From Micromonospora terminaliae (GTDB lineage Bacteria > Actinomycetota > Actinomycetes > Mycobacteriales > Micromonosporaceae): DNA of 64,000 bases. Positions within the stretch are counted from its first letter, which is position 1; each line of letters starts with the position of its first letter. Position numbers and translations under genes: made by a program. The stretch lies in contig NZ_CP045309.1 of the NCBI RefSeq assembly GCF_009671205.1, forward strand, positions 1,488,001 through 1,552,000. Reading direction: 5' to 3'. The notes under the pieces were generated by a model. The model saw only the letters and a program-made list of their open reading frames with translations, was not told the origin of the DNA and did no database searches. Shown piece after piece: positions 1 to 6,661 of this stretch.

Positions 1-51
1 CAGCAGGGCAGCCAGATCAGCCAACCGCCGACGCAGGCAGGCGCGGTTCAT
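1..51 (-). CDS. Partial small protein, N-terminus only
   Basis: Only the first 17 codons are inside the window (MNRACLRRRLADLAALL, running off the left edge). The ATG at 51-49 overlaps the TGA of the preceding gene (50-48) as ATGA, the usual arrangement for translational coupling, which is the main support for calling it. The visible residues are basic and probably helical. No function can be assigned. It continues the minus-strand run of small genes at this end. Confidence 0.45.
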   Translation of the reverse strand, partial: MNRACLRRRLADLAALL

Positions 52-359
52 GATCCATCACCGCCCAGCAGATCATCAGGGATCGTGTCGGGCGGGCCGT
101 CGGTCGTCCACTCCTCCTCGTCGTAGCCCAGCCGCTGCACCAGGCTGCGGCACATATCAGCCGCCCGATCGGCGGTGCGCTGGTGCACCAAATCGTCGGC
201 GGTGCGCCCGTTGGCCGTCAGCAGATCAGCCGCCCGCAGGTACTCGTCGCGGGCCGTCAGCAGCGCATCGATGATCAGCTCCACCTCGTCGCCGGACATC
301 GCGATCAGCCCTGGCCGCCGGGGCGGCGGGGTGGCGTCGCCCCAGTCGCGCTCAAACAT
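48..359 (-). CDS. Small hypothetical protein of putative integrated element
   Basis: A 103-residue protein starting MFERDWGDATPPP. The ATG at 359 is preferred over a longer upstream frame because it overlaps the end of the preceding gene by 8 bases, and because the longer version would add an arginine-rich stretch typical of out-of-frame GC-rich DNA. The central part (about residues 20-80) is a predicted two-helix segment rich in Asp, Ala and Arg, and the tail is acidic (DDLLGGDGS). There are no cysteines forming a metal site and no signal peptide. I do not recognise the family. The context suggests an accessory gene of a conjugative or integrative element. Confidence 0.6.
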   Translation of the reverse strand: MFERDWGDATPPPRRPGLIAMSGDEVELIIDALLTARDEYLRAADLLTANGRTADDLVHQRTADRAADMCRSLVQRLGYDEEEWTTDGPPDTIPDDLLGGDGS

Positions 360-681
360 CACCCGGCCTCCGCCCCTGCTCGTTGGCGGTGGCGCTGCGG
401 TACAGGCTGCCCCCGATCCGGCGCTGGTTGATCGGGTGGCGCGGGCGGCGCGGCGGCGGGTAGCCGATCGGATCGGCGCTGTCGAACATGAACCAGGCCA
501 GGGCATCCCGCAGCGCTGGCAGGTCGCGGCCCTGCGCCTGCGGCCACCCGTAGTAGTTCAGGCACGCGGCCACAGCGCGCACCAGCCCATCCGTCAGCCG
601 GGGCAGATCATCGGGGGCGGGGCGGGGCACCGGGAAGGCACGGGGTGTCGGCCCGACCTGCGGTGGCATATCGTGATCCAT
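352..681 (-). CDS. Small hypothetical protein of putative integrated element
   Basis: A 109-residue protein starting MDHDMPPQVG. The start is fixed by a strong GAAGGAGG Shine-Dalgarno 7-8 bases upstream. The N-terminal 25 residues are proline-rich. A central helical part contains LVRAVAACLNYYGW and LRDALAWFMFDSADP. The C-terminus is basic (RRPRHPINQRR). It overlaps the downstream gene by 8 bases, so both are likely translated together. No recognised family; an element-encoded accessory protein is the best guess from position only. Confidence 0.6.
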   Translation of the reverse strand: MDHDMPPQVGPTPRAFPVPRPAPDDLPRLTDGLVRAVAACLNYYGWPQAQGRDLPALRDALAWFMFDSADPIGYPPPRRPRHPINQRRIGGSLYRSATANEQGRRPGDV

Positions 682-758
682 TGGGTCGCCTCCTTCGTAG
701 GCGATCAAGGGCGTTCGGCTGGTCTTCGCAGGGCAGCCGGACGCCCGCCTTGTTGGGG

Positions 759-968
759 CTACGACGCCGCCTGTGGGCGTCGTGGTGCCGGGGCGGCGGG
801 TGCCCCCCGGTCGCATCGCACGACGTGCGCATCCGGGGTGCCAGCACCCTGCACGTCGAACCACTCGTGATCTTCGAGCAGATCACCGCAGGCGGGGCAC
901 GGCCGGTCGGCCAGCAGCCGCGCCACCGCCCCCCGCAGGCGATCGTTCAAGATCAGGCGTTGGGCCAT
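759..968 (-). CDS. Small zinc-ribbon-like protein
   Basis: A 69-residue protein with CPACGDLLEDH at about residues 24-34 and a further Cys at about 52, suggesting a small metal-binding fold, although only three cysteines plus nearby His/Asp are present. The tail (APAAPAPRRPQAAS) is low-complexity. A GAAGGGGG Shine-Dalgarno lies about 10 bases before the ATG at 968. It sits downstream of a hairpin (995-1020) that probably ends the transcript from the next gene to the right. Function unknown; small zinc-ribbon proteins are frequent in actinomycete integrative elements and phages. Confidence 0.55.
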   Translation of the reverse strand: MAQRLILNDRLRGAVARLLADRPCPACGDLLEDHEWFDVQGAGTPDAHVVRCDRGAPAAPAPRRPQAAS

Positions 969-994
969 CTCGATCAGCCCCCTTCATGATCAGC

Positions 995-1020
995 GGGGGT
1001 GCCCCTGGGCGGGCACCCCC
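995..1020 (-). terminator. GC-rich hairpin between minus-strand genes
   Basis: A perfect 10-bp stem (gggggtgccc / gggcaccccc) with a 6-base loop, 12 bases after the stop of the minus-strand gene ending at 1033. There is no U-tract, which is normal for high-GC actinobacterial terminators. Confidence 0.6.
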
Positions 1021-1032
1021 TGCGCTGGGTGA

Positions 1033-1596
1033 TCAGTTGGCGGCAGCGGCCTTGCGGGTGCGCCGCGCGGCGGGCTTCGGGGCAGCGGCCAGCCGGTAGC
1101 GGCGCGGCTTGTCGCTGGTCTGCGCGATCTTGTCGGCGGCGGCCAGGCGGGCGCAGCAGTCGCGCACACCCAGCGGCTTACGTCCCTCGGGGGTGATCGC
1201 CCGGCTGATCGCGTACGGGCTGAACTCCTCGTTCGGGTGCGCCGCCAGGTAGGCCAGCACCATCTCGTCCTGGTTCAGCCGGGGCGTCGGCGCGGGCTTG
1301 GCGTCGGCGGGCTGTGCGGGCTGCTGCGGCTGCGGCTGCGCCGGGGCGGCCTTGCCCTTGCCCTTCGCGGCCTTCGGGGCGGCTGCGGGCTGCTGGGCGG
1401 GCTGCGCGGCGGCATCCTGGGCGGCGGCCTTGGTGCTGCGGCGGCGCGGCGCAGGCGCGGCCTTCGCCTCGCGGGCGGCCAGCTCGTCGGCCATCCGCTG
1501 CCCGTCGGCGATCACATCGGACTCGTCCAGATCACGGGGCAGCCCCTTGGGGGCGGTGTCGGCGGCGGCGGTGCGGGTGCGGGTGGTGGTGGCCAT
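1033..1596 (-). CDS. Basic low-complexity protein with C-terminal winged-helix-like domain
   Basis: A 187-residue protein starting MATTTRTRTAAAD. This ATG is preferred over one three codons upstream because an AGGGAG Shine-Dalgarno lies 7 bases before it. Residues about 45-105 are an Ala/Pro/Lys/Gln linker resembling histone-like tails. Residues about 107-170 (LNQDEMVLAYLAAHP, then FSPYAISRAI, then a basic RRYRL wing) read like a winged helix-turn-helix. The extreme C-terminus is again Lys/Arg/Ala-rich. It probably binds DNA, as a nucleoid-like or transcriptional protein of the putative element. The target is unknown. Confidence 0.65.
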   Translation of the reverse strand: MATTTRTRTAAADTAPKGLPRDLDESDVIADGQRMADELAAREAKAAPAPRRRSTKAAAQDAAAQPAQQPAAAPKAAKGKGKAAPAQPQPQQPAQPADAKPAPTPRLNQDEMVLAYLAAHPNEEFSPYAISRAITPEGRKPLGVRDCCARLAAADKIAQTSDKPRRYRLAAAPKPAARRTRKAAAAN

Positions 1597-1854
1597 TGTG
1601 ATCACTCCCTGGTCGGGCGGGCTGTGCTGCTGCCCTGCTAGGTGCCCCGGAGCGGGGCAAGGCGAGCTTCGGCGTGTCCGATTGCGACCAGGAAGCGAGT
1701 GACGCCCGGACTCGCGCCATCTGAATTACTGCGGCATAGCCCGCGCCGCGCGACGTGCCGCTACGCTGCGTAGTGCCCCGCAGGGCTAGTGCCGATAAAT
1801 GGCGCGGCCTCGGTAGACGCCCCAGCGCTGAAATGCCTGGTAGCTACAGCGGTA

Positions 1855-1934
1855 GCCGGGGCATACACAACTGCTACCGCGACTACGCCCAGCGCAACGC
1901 GACCACCCTGGCGGGCCTGCTCGACGCCGGCTGA
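1855..1934 (+). pseudogene. Orphan C-terminal gene fragment
   Basis: An open frame with good codon use ends at TGA 1932-1934 and reads NCYRDYAQRNATTLAGLLDAG just before the stop. It has no plausible start, and the frame upstream is not coding-like. It is followed 12 bases later by a perfect terminator-type hairpin, as if it were the true 3' end of a chromosomal gene separated from its 5' part by an insertion. The parent family is not recognised, and chance cannot be excluded. Confidence 0.3.
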
Positions 1935-1946
1935 CGAGTTCACCCG

Positions 1947-1973
1947 CTCCGGGTGAGGCCGCCTCATCCGGAG
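1947..1973 (+). terminator. Strong hairpin after orphan gene fragment
   Basis: A 12-bp stem with one G-T pair: ctccgggtgagg, a 3-base loop, then cctcatccggag. It begins 13 bases after the TGA at 1932-1934. Its strength and position suggest a genuine Rho-independent-type terminator for a gene read on the plus strand. Confidence 0.6.
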
Positions 1974-2044
1974 CACCGGCAGCCTGGACGGTGTGCGCGG
2001 TCCGTCCACCGGCGCGACCGCGCGGCCGAGGAGGAGGTGGGGTC

Positions 2045-2239
2045 ATGACGGTGCGGGTCGTAGCGGATCGCCGCCGCGGTGGGGTGCTGCACGTGATCGG
2101 GAACTCCGGCACACCCCGGCGGGGCGGCCGGCCCGGTCGGTTCAGCCCGACCCGGCTCTGGCGGGGGCCCAGCGGGCCACCGCGACGCACCGACGACCGA
2201 CGCTGGGAAACCGACGCACGGGGGTGGGCAGATGGCTGA
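2045..2239 (+). CDS. Small Arg/Gly-rich hypothetical protein
   Basis: A 64-residue basic protein (MTVRVVADRRRGGVLHVIG...). The ATG at 2045 follows a GAGGAGG Shine-Dalgarno by 7 bases, and the frame overlaps the next gene's ATG by 8 bases, so it is probably translated ahead of the DUF2267 gene. The C-terminal half is Arg/Gly/Pro/Trp-rich and likely unstructured. No family is recognised. The strong ribosome-binding site and the overlap are the evidence for coding; composition alone would not be enough. Confidence 0.45.
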   Translation: MTVRVVADRRRGGVLHVIGNSGTPRRGGRPGRFSPTRLWRGPSGPPRRTDDRRWETDARGWADG

Positions 2240-2660
2240 GCAGATGATTTCCGCGTTCGAGTCCTCGCTGGACAAGACCAACGTGATGCTCAAGGAGATC
2301 GAGTCGGCGTACGGCTGGCCGAAGGAGCAGCGCAACCAGTCCTACGCGGCGATGCGCACGGTGCTGCACCTGCTGCGGGACCGGATGCCGGTGGGGCAGA
2401 GCGTCGAGTTCGCCCAGCAGTTGCCGGTGCTGCTGCGGGGCGTCTACTTCGACGGGTGGCAGCCGGAGAACGTGCCGATCAAGCTGAACCGCGAGGACTT
2501 CCTCTACGAGGTCCGCCAGGGCTTCCCGTACGACGTGGAGGGCGGTACCGAGCGGGTGGTGCAGGTGGTGCTGGACACCCTGCGCAAGCACGTGACCCAG
2601 GGCGAATGGGAGGACGTCAAGTCGGCGATGCCGAAGGACCTGGGTCGGATGATCCCGTGA
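2232..2660 (+). CDS. DUF2267 family protein
   Basis: A 142-residue all-helical cytosolic protein of the DUF2267 family, full length for the family. Recognisable features are the opening LDKTNVMLKEIESAYGW, the segment SYAAMRTVLHLLRDRMP and the C-terminal EWEDVKSAMPKDLGRMI. Members occur widely in bacteria, often with stress genes, and their biochemical role is unknown. The last 44 bases overlap, tail to tail, the DUF72 gene on the other strand. No strong Shine-Dalgarno is visible, so translation may depend on the upstream small ORF. Confidence 0.85.
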   Translation: MAEQMISAFESSLDKTNVMLKEIESAYGWPKEQRNQSYAAMRTVLHLLRDRMPVGQSVEFAQQLPVLLRGVYFDGWQPENVPIKLNREDFLYEVRQGFPYDVEGGTERVVQVVLDTLRKHVTQGEWEDVKSAMPKDLGRMIP

Positions 2661-3453
2661 CCCCACCGTCCCCGGCCCGTTCCGCCAGCCCGGCGGGGCG
2701 GGCCGGCGGCGTGCGGGTGACCGGCAGCCCCGCCCGCCGGGCCAGCGCCGCGAAGGCCACCGCGTCGACGATCGCCGCGCCGCCGGGGTCGTTGTTGAAG
2801 TAGACGTACGCCGGTTCGCCCGCCGGGAAGGCGGAGGCGAGCCGGCGCACCCAGGTGGCCAGCGCGGCGCGGCCGTAGCGGGGCCACGGCCGGGCCCGGC
2901 CCTCGTGCAGCCGCAGGTAGCCGAAGTCGGTGGTGCGCCACAGCGGGGTGATCGGCCGGCTCAGCCGGTCCGCCCAGACCAGCGCCGCCCGGTGGCGTTC
3001 CAGGACGCGCCGGGTGTCGTCGGTCCACCAGGACGGGTGCCGGGGCTCAACGGCCACCCGCACCTCGACGGGAAACAGGCGCAGTGTCGCCGCCAAGGCG
3101 TCCGGGTCGGCCCGCATGGTGGGTGGGAGTTGGATCAGCACCGGGCCGAGCCGGTCGCCCAGCCCGGTGGCCCGGTCCAGGAAGCGGGCCACCGGCTCGG
3201 CCGGCTCCCGCAGCCGCTTGATGTGGGTCAGGTAGCGGCTCATCTTCACCGCCACGCAGAAGTCGTCCGGCGTGCGGTCGCGCCAGGCCACGAAGGTGTC
3301 CCGCTCGGGCAGCCGGTAGAAGGCGTTGTTGACCTCGACCGTGGCGAACCGCTCGGCGAAGTGCTCCAGCCAGAGCCGCTGCGGCAGCTTCGCCGGATAG
3401 AAGCGCTCCCGCCAGTCCCGGTACTGCCAGCCCGACGTGCCGACCAGGATCAT
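2617..3453 (-). CDS. DUF72 (YecE-like) TIM-barrel protein
   Basis: A 278-residue protein of the DUF72/YecE family, a TIM-barrel fold of unknown activity. The opening ILVGTSGWQYRDWRERFYP is the family signature. Further family segments are VEVNNAFYRLP, FCVAVKMSRYLTHIKRL, GPVLIQLPP, VAVEPRHPSWW and the C-terminal AYVYFNNDPGGAAIVDA. The last 40 or so residues (Pro/Gly-rich) extend beyond the usual end and cover the convergent overlap with DUF2267. It starts 9 bases after the PIG-L family gene and is probably cotranscribed with it. Confidence 0.85.
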   Translation of the reverse strand: MILVGTSGWQYRDWRERFYPAKLPQRLWLEHFAERFATVEVNNAFYRLPERDTFVAWRDRTPDDFCVAVKMSRYLTHIKRLREPAEPVARFLDRATGLGDRLGPVLIQLPPTMRADPDALAATLRLFPVEVRVAVEPRHPSWWTDDTRRVLERHRAALVWADRLSRPITPLWRTTDFGYLRLHEGRARPWPRYGRAALATWVRRLASAFPAGEPAYVYFNNDPGGAAIVDAVAFAALARRAGLPVTRTPPARPAGLAERAGDGGVTGSSDPGPSASPT

Positions 3454-3462
3454 CCCGGCCGC

Positions 3463-4206
3463 CTACGCGAGGTCGATCCGGAACACCTCGAAGGCGGCCC
3501 CGTACCGGACGCCCAGCCGGGCGCCGGCCGGGCGGGCCAGCCCCTCGAGGAACTCCTCGGCATCGAAGCCGCCGTCGCCGAGCCCGCTCAGGTACGCCCC
3601 GTGCGCCCGCAGCGACGCCACCCCGCGGTCGAAGCTGGCCGTCACGTCCACCCCGTGCCGGGCCTGCGGGGAGGCGGCCGCCCACACCTCGCGGACCCGG
3701 GACCACGGCTGCACCCCGTCGGTGAGCTGCTCAGGGAAGATCCACCGGTTGCCGGCGTCGCGGACCGCGTCCAGCGTGGCCCGGCCGCAGGCGATGTGGT
3801 CGGCCTGGTTGAGCGCGTACGCCCCGTCCCAGGTGTCCCGGAAGTTGTTCGTGAGCACGATGTCCGGGCGGTGCCGGCGCACCACCGCGGCGATCTCGCG
3901 GCGCAGCGCCACGCCGTACTCCAGCAGCCCGTCGGGGAGGCCGAGGAACTCCACGGTGTCCACCCCGACCACGGCGGCGGAGGCCCGCTGCTCCTCCTCC
4001 CGCAGCACCCGGCTGCGCTCCGGCGGCATCGCGTCGATGCCCGCCTCGCCGCTGGTGAGCAGGCAGTAGACGACCTGCTTGCCCTGCCCGGTCCAGCGGG
4101 ACACCGCGGCGGCCGCGCCGAACTCCAGGTCGTCCGGGTGGGCCACCACGGCGAGCGCCCGCTGCCAGTCCTCGGCCAGCGGCGTCAACGGCTCCGGCTG
4201 CCCCAC
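3463..4206 (-). CDS. PIG-L family deacetylase
   Basis: A 247-residue LmbE/PIG-L fold protein, a zinc-dependent family that removes acetyl groups from N-acetylglucosamine-type substrates. Actinobacterial members include MshB and Mca of mycothiol metabolism. The metal motif AVVAHPDDLEFG is near residue 20. The second part (ALNQADHIACGRATLDAV) supplies the downstream His, and LTNNFRDTWD is also family-typical. I chose the GTG at 4206 because a GGAAGGGGG Shine-Dalgarno ends 5 bases before it; the longer frame from 4248 overlaps that site. The substrate is unknown; it is not an obvious MshB, and mshC is 22 kb away. Confidence 0.85.
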   Translation of the reverse strand: MGQPEPLTPLAEDWQRALAVVAHPDDLEFGAAAAVSRWTGQGKQVVYCLLTSGEAGIDAMPPERSRVLREEEQRASAAVVGVDTVEFLGLPDGLLEYGVALRREIAAVVRRHRPDIVLTNNFRDTWDGAYALNQADHIACGRATLDAVRDAGNRWIFPEQLTDGVQPWSRVREVWAAASPQARHGVDVTASFDRGVASLRAHGAYLSGLGDGGFDAEEFLEGLARPAGARLGVRYGAAFEVFRIDLA

Positions 4207-4405
4207 GGCCACCCCCTTCCGCCCGCGCCCTTCCCGCCATCCTGGCACCGGACGCGACCCGCCGCCCGGCGAGCGGCGCGGGGCCCGGCGAACCGTCCGT
4301 ACGGCACGTCCCGGGCGTCTACGGTGTGGTTAGAGAAAATCGGGCGTGGGGTACCACCCGCTGCACACGGACCCCGACGACGGGGCGGCACACCGAGGGA
4401 GACCC

Positions 4406-4693
4406 ATGGCACTCAACGACGACGACATGCAGACCACCGGTGGCGGCGGTGCCGAGGGCCCGGCCGACGGTGGCGCGACCCCGGGCCAGCAGGACGGCGG
4501 CGCCGACGGCGGCGCGGACCGCGGCGCCGAGCGCGGCCGGGACCAGGGTGCCGACGCCGGCGCGGAGGGCCCGGCCGACGGTGGCGCGACCCCGGGCCAG
4601 CACGACGGCGGGGCGGACGGCAGCGCCGAGGGCCCGGCCGACGGCGGTGCGACCCCCGGTCAGCGCGACGGCGGCGCCGACGGCAGCGCCTGA
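4406..4693 (+). CDS. Acidic Gly/Ala/Asp repeat peptide, candidate substrate of adjacent oxygenase
   Basis: A 95-residue protein. The leader (MALNDDDMQTTGGGG) is followed by three copies of AEGPADGGATPGQ-x-DGGADG at residues 16-36, 53-73 and 74-94, with a charged spacer (ADRGAERGRDQGADAG) between copies 1 and 2. It has no Cys or aromatic residue and is strongly acidic. The ATG follows a GAGGGAG Shine-Dalgarno by 4 bases, favoured over an upstream in-frame ATG at 4346. Only 3 bases separate its stop from the JmjC/cupin gene. I infer a disordered protein or precursor peptide whose repeated Asp, Pro or Gln residues may be hydroxylated by that enzyme. No characterised family is recognised. Confidence 0.75.
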   Translation: MALNDDDMQTTGGGGAEGPADGGATPGQQDGGADGGADRGAERGRDQGADAGAEGPADGGATPGQHDGGADGSAEGPADGGATPGQRDGGADGSA

Positions 4694-4696
4694 CGG

Positions 4697-5974
4697 ATGG
4701 CCGTGACGCACCTCGACCCGCCGGGCGGCCACGGCCGCCCGGCGGTTCCGTCTTCCGCGGCCGACGCCCTGGCGCGCTGTGTGGCGGTCGAGCCCGCCAA
4801 GTTCGCCGCCGACCACTGGGGGCGCAGCCCGCTGCTGTCCCGGGCGGCCGAGCTGCCCAACCCGGCGGGCTTCACCGACCTGCTCAGCCCCGCCGACGCC
4901 GACGAGCTGCTGAGCCGGCGCGGCCTGCGTACCCCGTTCCTGCGGGTCGCCCAGGACGGCCAGCTCGTGCCCGCGGCGCGTTTCACCGGCGGCGGCGGGG
5001 CGGGCGCCGAGATCGGCGACCAGGTCCTCGACGAGAAGGTCCTGTCCCTGTACGCCGACGGCGCCACCCTGGTCCTCCAGGGCCTGCACCGCATCTGGCC
5101 GGCGCTTGTCGACTTCGCCCGCGACCTGGGCACCGCGCTGGCCCAGCCGCTGCAGGTGAACGCCTACCTGACCCCGGCCGGCAACCAGGGCTTCGCCACC
5201 CACTACGACACCCACGACGTGTTCGTGCTCCAGGTGGACGGCCGCAAGCACTGGCGGATCCACCCGCCGGTGCTGCCCGACCCGCTGGAGAAGCAGCCCT
5301 GGGGCGGCCGGGCCGACGAGGTCTCCGCCGTGGCCGAGGGCCGGCCCGCGCTGGACGTGGTGCTCGAACCCGGCGACGCGCTGTACCTGCCGCGCGGCTG
5401 GCTGCACAGCGCGCAGGCGCAGGAGCGCAGCTCGCTGCACCTGACCGTCGGCATCCGCGCGCTGACCCGGTACGCCCTGGTCGAGGAGCTGCTGGGGCTC
5501 GCCGCCGAGGACGCCCGGCTGCGCGCCGGGCTGCCGTTCGGCGTCGACGTGGCCGACCCGGACGCCATCGAGCCGGAGCTGACCGAGACGGTCGAGGCGC
5601 TGCGCGACTGGCTCCTGCGGGCCGACCCCGCGGCGGTGGCCGCGCGGCTGCGCGCCCGGGCCTGGCCGGCCGCCCGCCCGGCGCCGATCCGGCCCCTCGC
5701 CCAGGCCGCCGCCCTGGCCACCCTGGACGCGGACAGCCGCGTCGCGCCCCGCGCCGGGCTGCGCTGGCAGCTCACCCCGACCGGCGACGGCACGGTGGCG
5801 CTGCGCCTGTTCGACCGCACCATCACCCTGCCCGGCACCTGCGAGCCGGCGCTGCGCGCGCTGCTGGCCGGCGAGGTGACCCGGGTCGGCGACCTGCCCG
5901 GCCTGGACGACGACGCCGACCGCCTGGTCCTGACCCGCCGCCTCCTGAAGGAAGCCGTCCTGACCCCGGCCTGA
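4697..5974 (+). CDS. JmjC/cupin-fold 2-oxoglutarate oxygenase
   Basis: A 425-residue member of the cupin_4/JmjC ribosomal-oxygenase-like family (YcfD/RoxA, MINA53, NO66), Fe(II)- and 2-oxoglutarate-dependent protein hydroxylases. The Fe triad is visible as H169-x-D171 in THYDTHDVFVLQ and H237 in LYLPRGWLHSAQ. The region GRKHWRIH carries conserved basic residues after the HxD motif. The C-terminal half (about 260-425) is the dimerisation and winged-helix-like part found in ribosomal oxygenases. It lies 3 bases after the repeat peptide gene without its own clear Shine-Dalgarno, implying translational coupling. A ribosomal protein target is an alternative; the linkage favours the neighbouring peptide. 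Confidence 0.85.
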   Translation: MAVTHLDPPGGHGRPAVPSSAADALARCVAVEPAKFAADHWGRSPLLSRAAELPNPAGFTDLLSPADADELLSRRGLRTPFLRVAQDGQLVPAARFTGGGGAGAEIGDQVLDEKVLSLYADGATLVLQGLHRIWPALVDFARDLGTALAQPLQVNAYLTPAGNQGFATHYDTHDVFVLQVDGRKHWRIHPPVLPDPLEKQPWGGRADEVSAVAEGRPALDVVLEPGDALYLPRGWLHSAQAQERSSLHLTVGIRALTRYALVEELLGLAAEDARLRAGLPFGVDVADPDAIEPELTETVEALRDWLLRADPAAVAARLRARAWPAARPAPIRPLAQAAALATLDADSRVAPRAGLRWQLTPTGDGTVALRLFDRTITLPGTCEPALRALLAGEVTRVGDLPGLDDDADRLVLTRRLLKEAVLTPA

Positions 5975-5989
5975 CCCTCCCGCGTCCCG

Positions 5990-6661
5990 TCAGCGGGTTG
6001 CGGTCAGGGTCAGCAGGAGTGCGGTCGTGGCCAGGCCGGTCGCGGCGACCAGGAGGATCGGGCGGGGGGTCAGCACGGCGTGGCGGCGGTCCGCCAGCAG
6101 CCGGGCCGGCGCCAGGCCGACCAGCGGGCCGAGCAGCGTCACCACGAGGGCCAGTACCGGCATGCCGACCGCCAGGTCCCCGCCCGAGCCGGCGCCCAGC
6201 GCGCGTGCCCCCGCGCCCAGGGCGTACGCCACCAGCGCGCCGCCGATGCCGAAGCCGACCAGGAGCGGGTTCGCCGAGCCCGGCAGCTCGCCCGGCTGGC
6301 GGGTGCGGTCCAGCAGCTCGCGCACCCCGCGCAGCAGCGGCAGCGGGTCGCCCGTGGCGTCGCGGGCCGGGCCGGGCGGGTCACCCAGCCGCCGCCCGCC
6401 GGCGCCGATCCGGGCCCGGAGCTGGCCCCACAGGTGCGCGGCCTCGCCGTCGACGCGTTCGACCATCCGCTGCGCCTCGGCCACCTCCGCCTCGGCCCGC
6501 CGCACCTGCTCGGCGGCCTCGGCCACGGCACGGTCGGCGGCGGCGACCTGCTGCGCGTACCAGCCGTGCGCCTCGGCACGCTGGGCAGCCACCCGGGCGG
6601 TCAGCTCGGCGAGCCGGCGGACCTGGGCGGCGTACGTCTCACTGGCGACCGGTTCGTTCAT
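5990..6661 (-). CDS. Coiled-coil membrane protein, last gene of FtsK-like cassette
   Basis: A 223-residue protein. Residues about 8-80 form a long Ala/Glu/Arg heptad coiled coil. A Pro/Gly/Arg-rich linker follows, then four hydrophobic segments (two around NPLLVGFGIGGALVAYALGAG, one around AVGMPVLALVVTLLG, and a C-terminal ILLVAATGLATTALLLTLT). The ATG at 6661 overlaps the ATPase stop as ATGA, so it is translationally coupled. The topology (cytosolic coiled coil plus a small membrane bundle) suits a membrane anchor or channel component for the upstream FtsK-like ATPase. No family name is recognised. Confidence 0.75.
   Translation of the reverse strand: MNEPVASETYAAQVRRLAELTARVAAQRAEAHGWYAQQVAAADRAVAEAAEQVRRAEAEVAEAQRMVERVDGEAAHLWGQLRARIGAGGRRLGDPPGPARDATGDPLPLLRGVRELLDRTRQPGELPGSANPLLVGFGIGGALVAYALGAGARALGAGSGGDLAVGMPVLALVVTLLGPLVGLAPARLLADRRHAVLTPRPILLVAATGLATTALLLTLTATR

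Larger units (their letters stand above)
1597..2044. other. 448-base gene-free junction
   Basis: This separates the small minus-strand genes from the chromosomal plus-strand genes. It holds a short dyad ctacg-ctg-cgtag at 1761-1773, an 8-base palindrome gtagctac at 1840-1847, an 8-bp inverted repeat gcggtagc/gctaccgc at 1849-1880, an orphan reading-frame 3' end (about 1855-1934) and a strong hairpin (1947-1973). This is what the end of an integrated element would look like, but no att duplication can be proven inside the window. Confidence 0.4.

Noticed and set aside
1..1640. High density of GATC in the left region
   Set aside because: About 28 sites in 1.64 kb by eye, but core genes such as the ClpC-like gene also have many because of Asp/Glu-Ile codons, so the excess is modest and not clearly meaningful.
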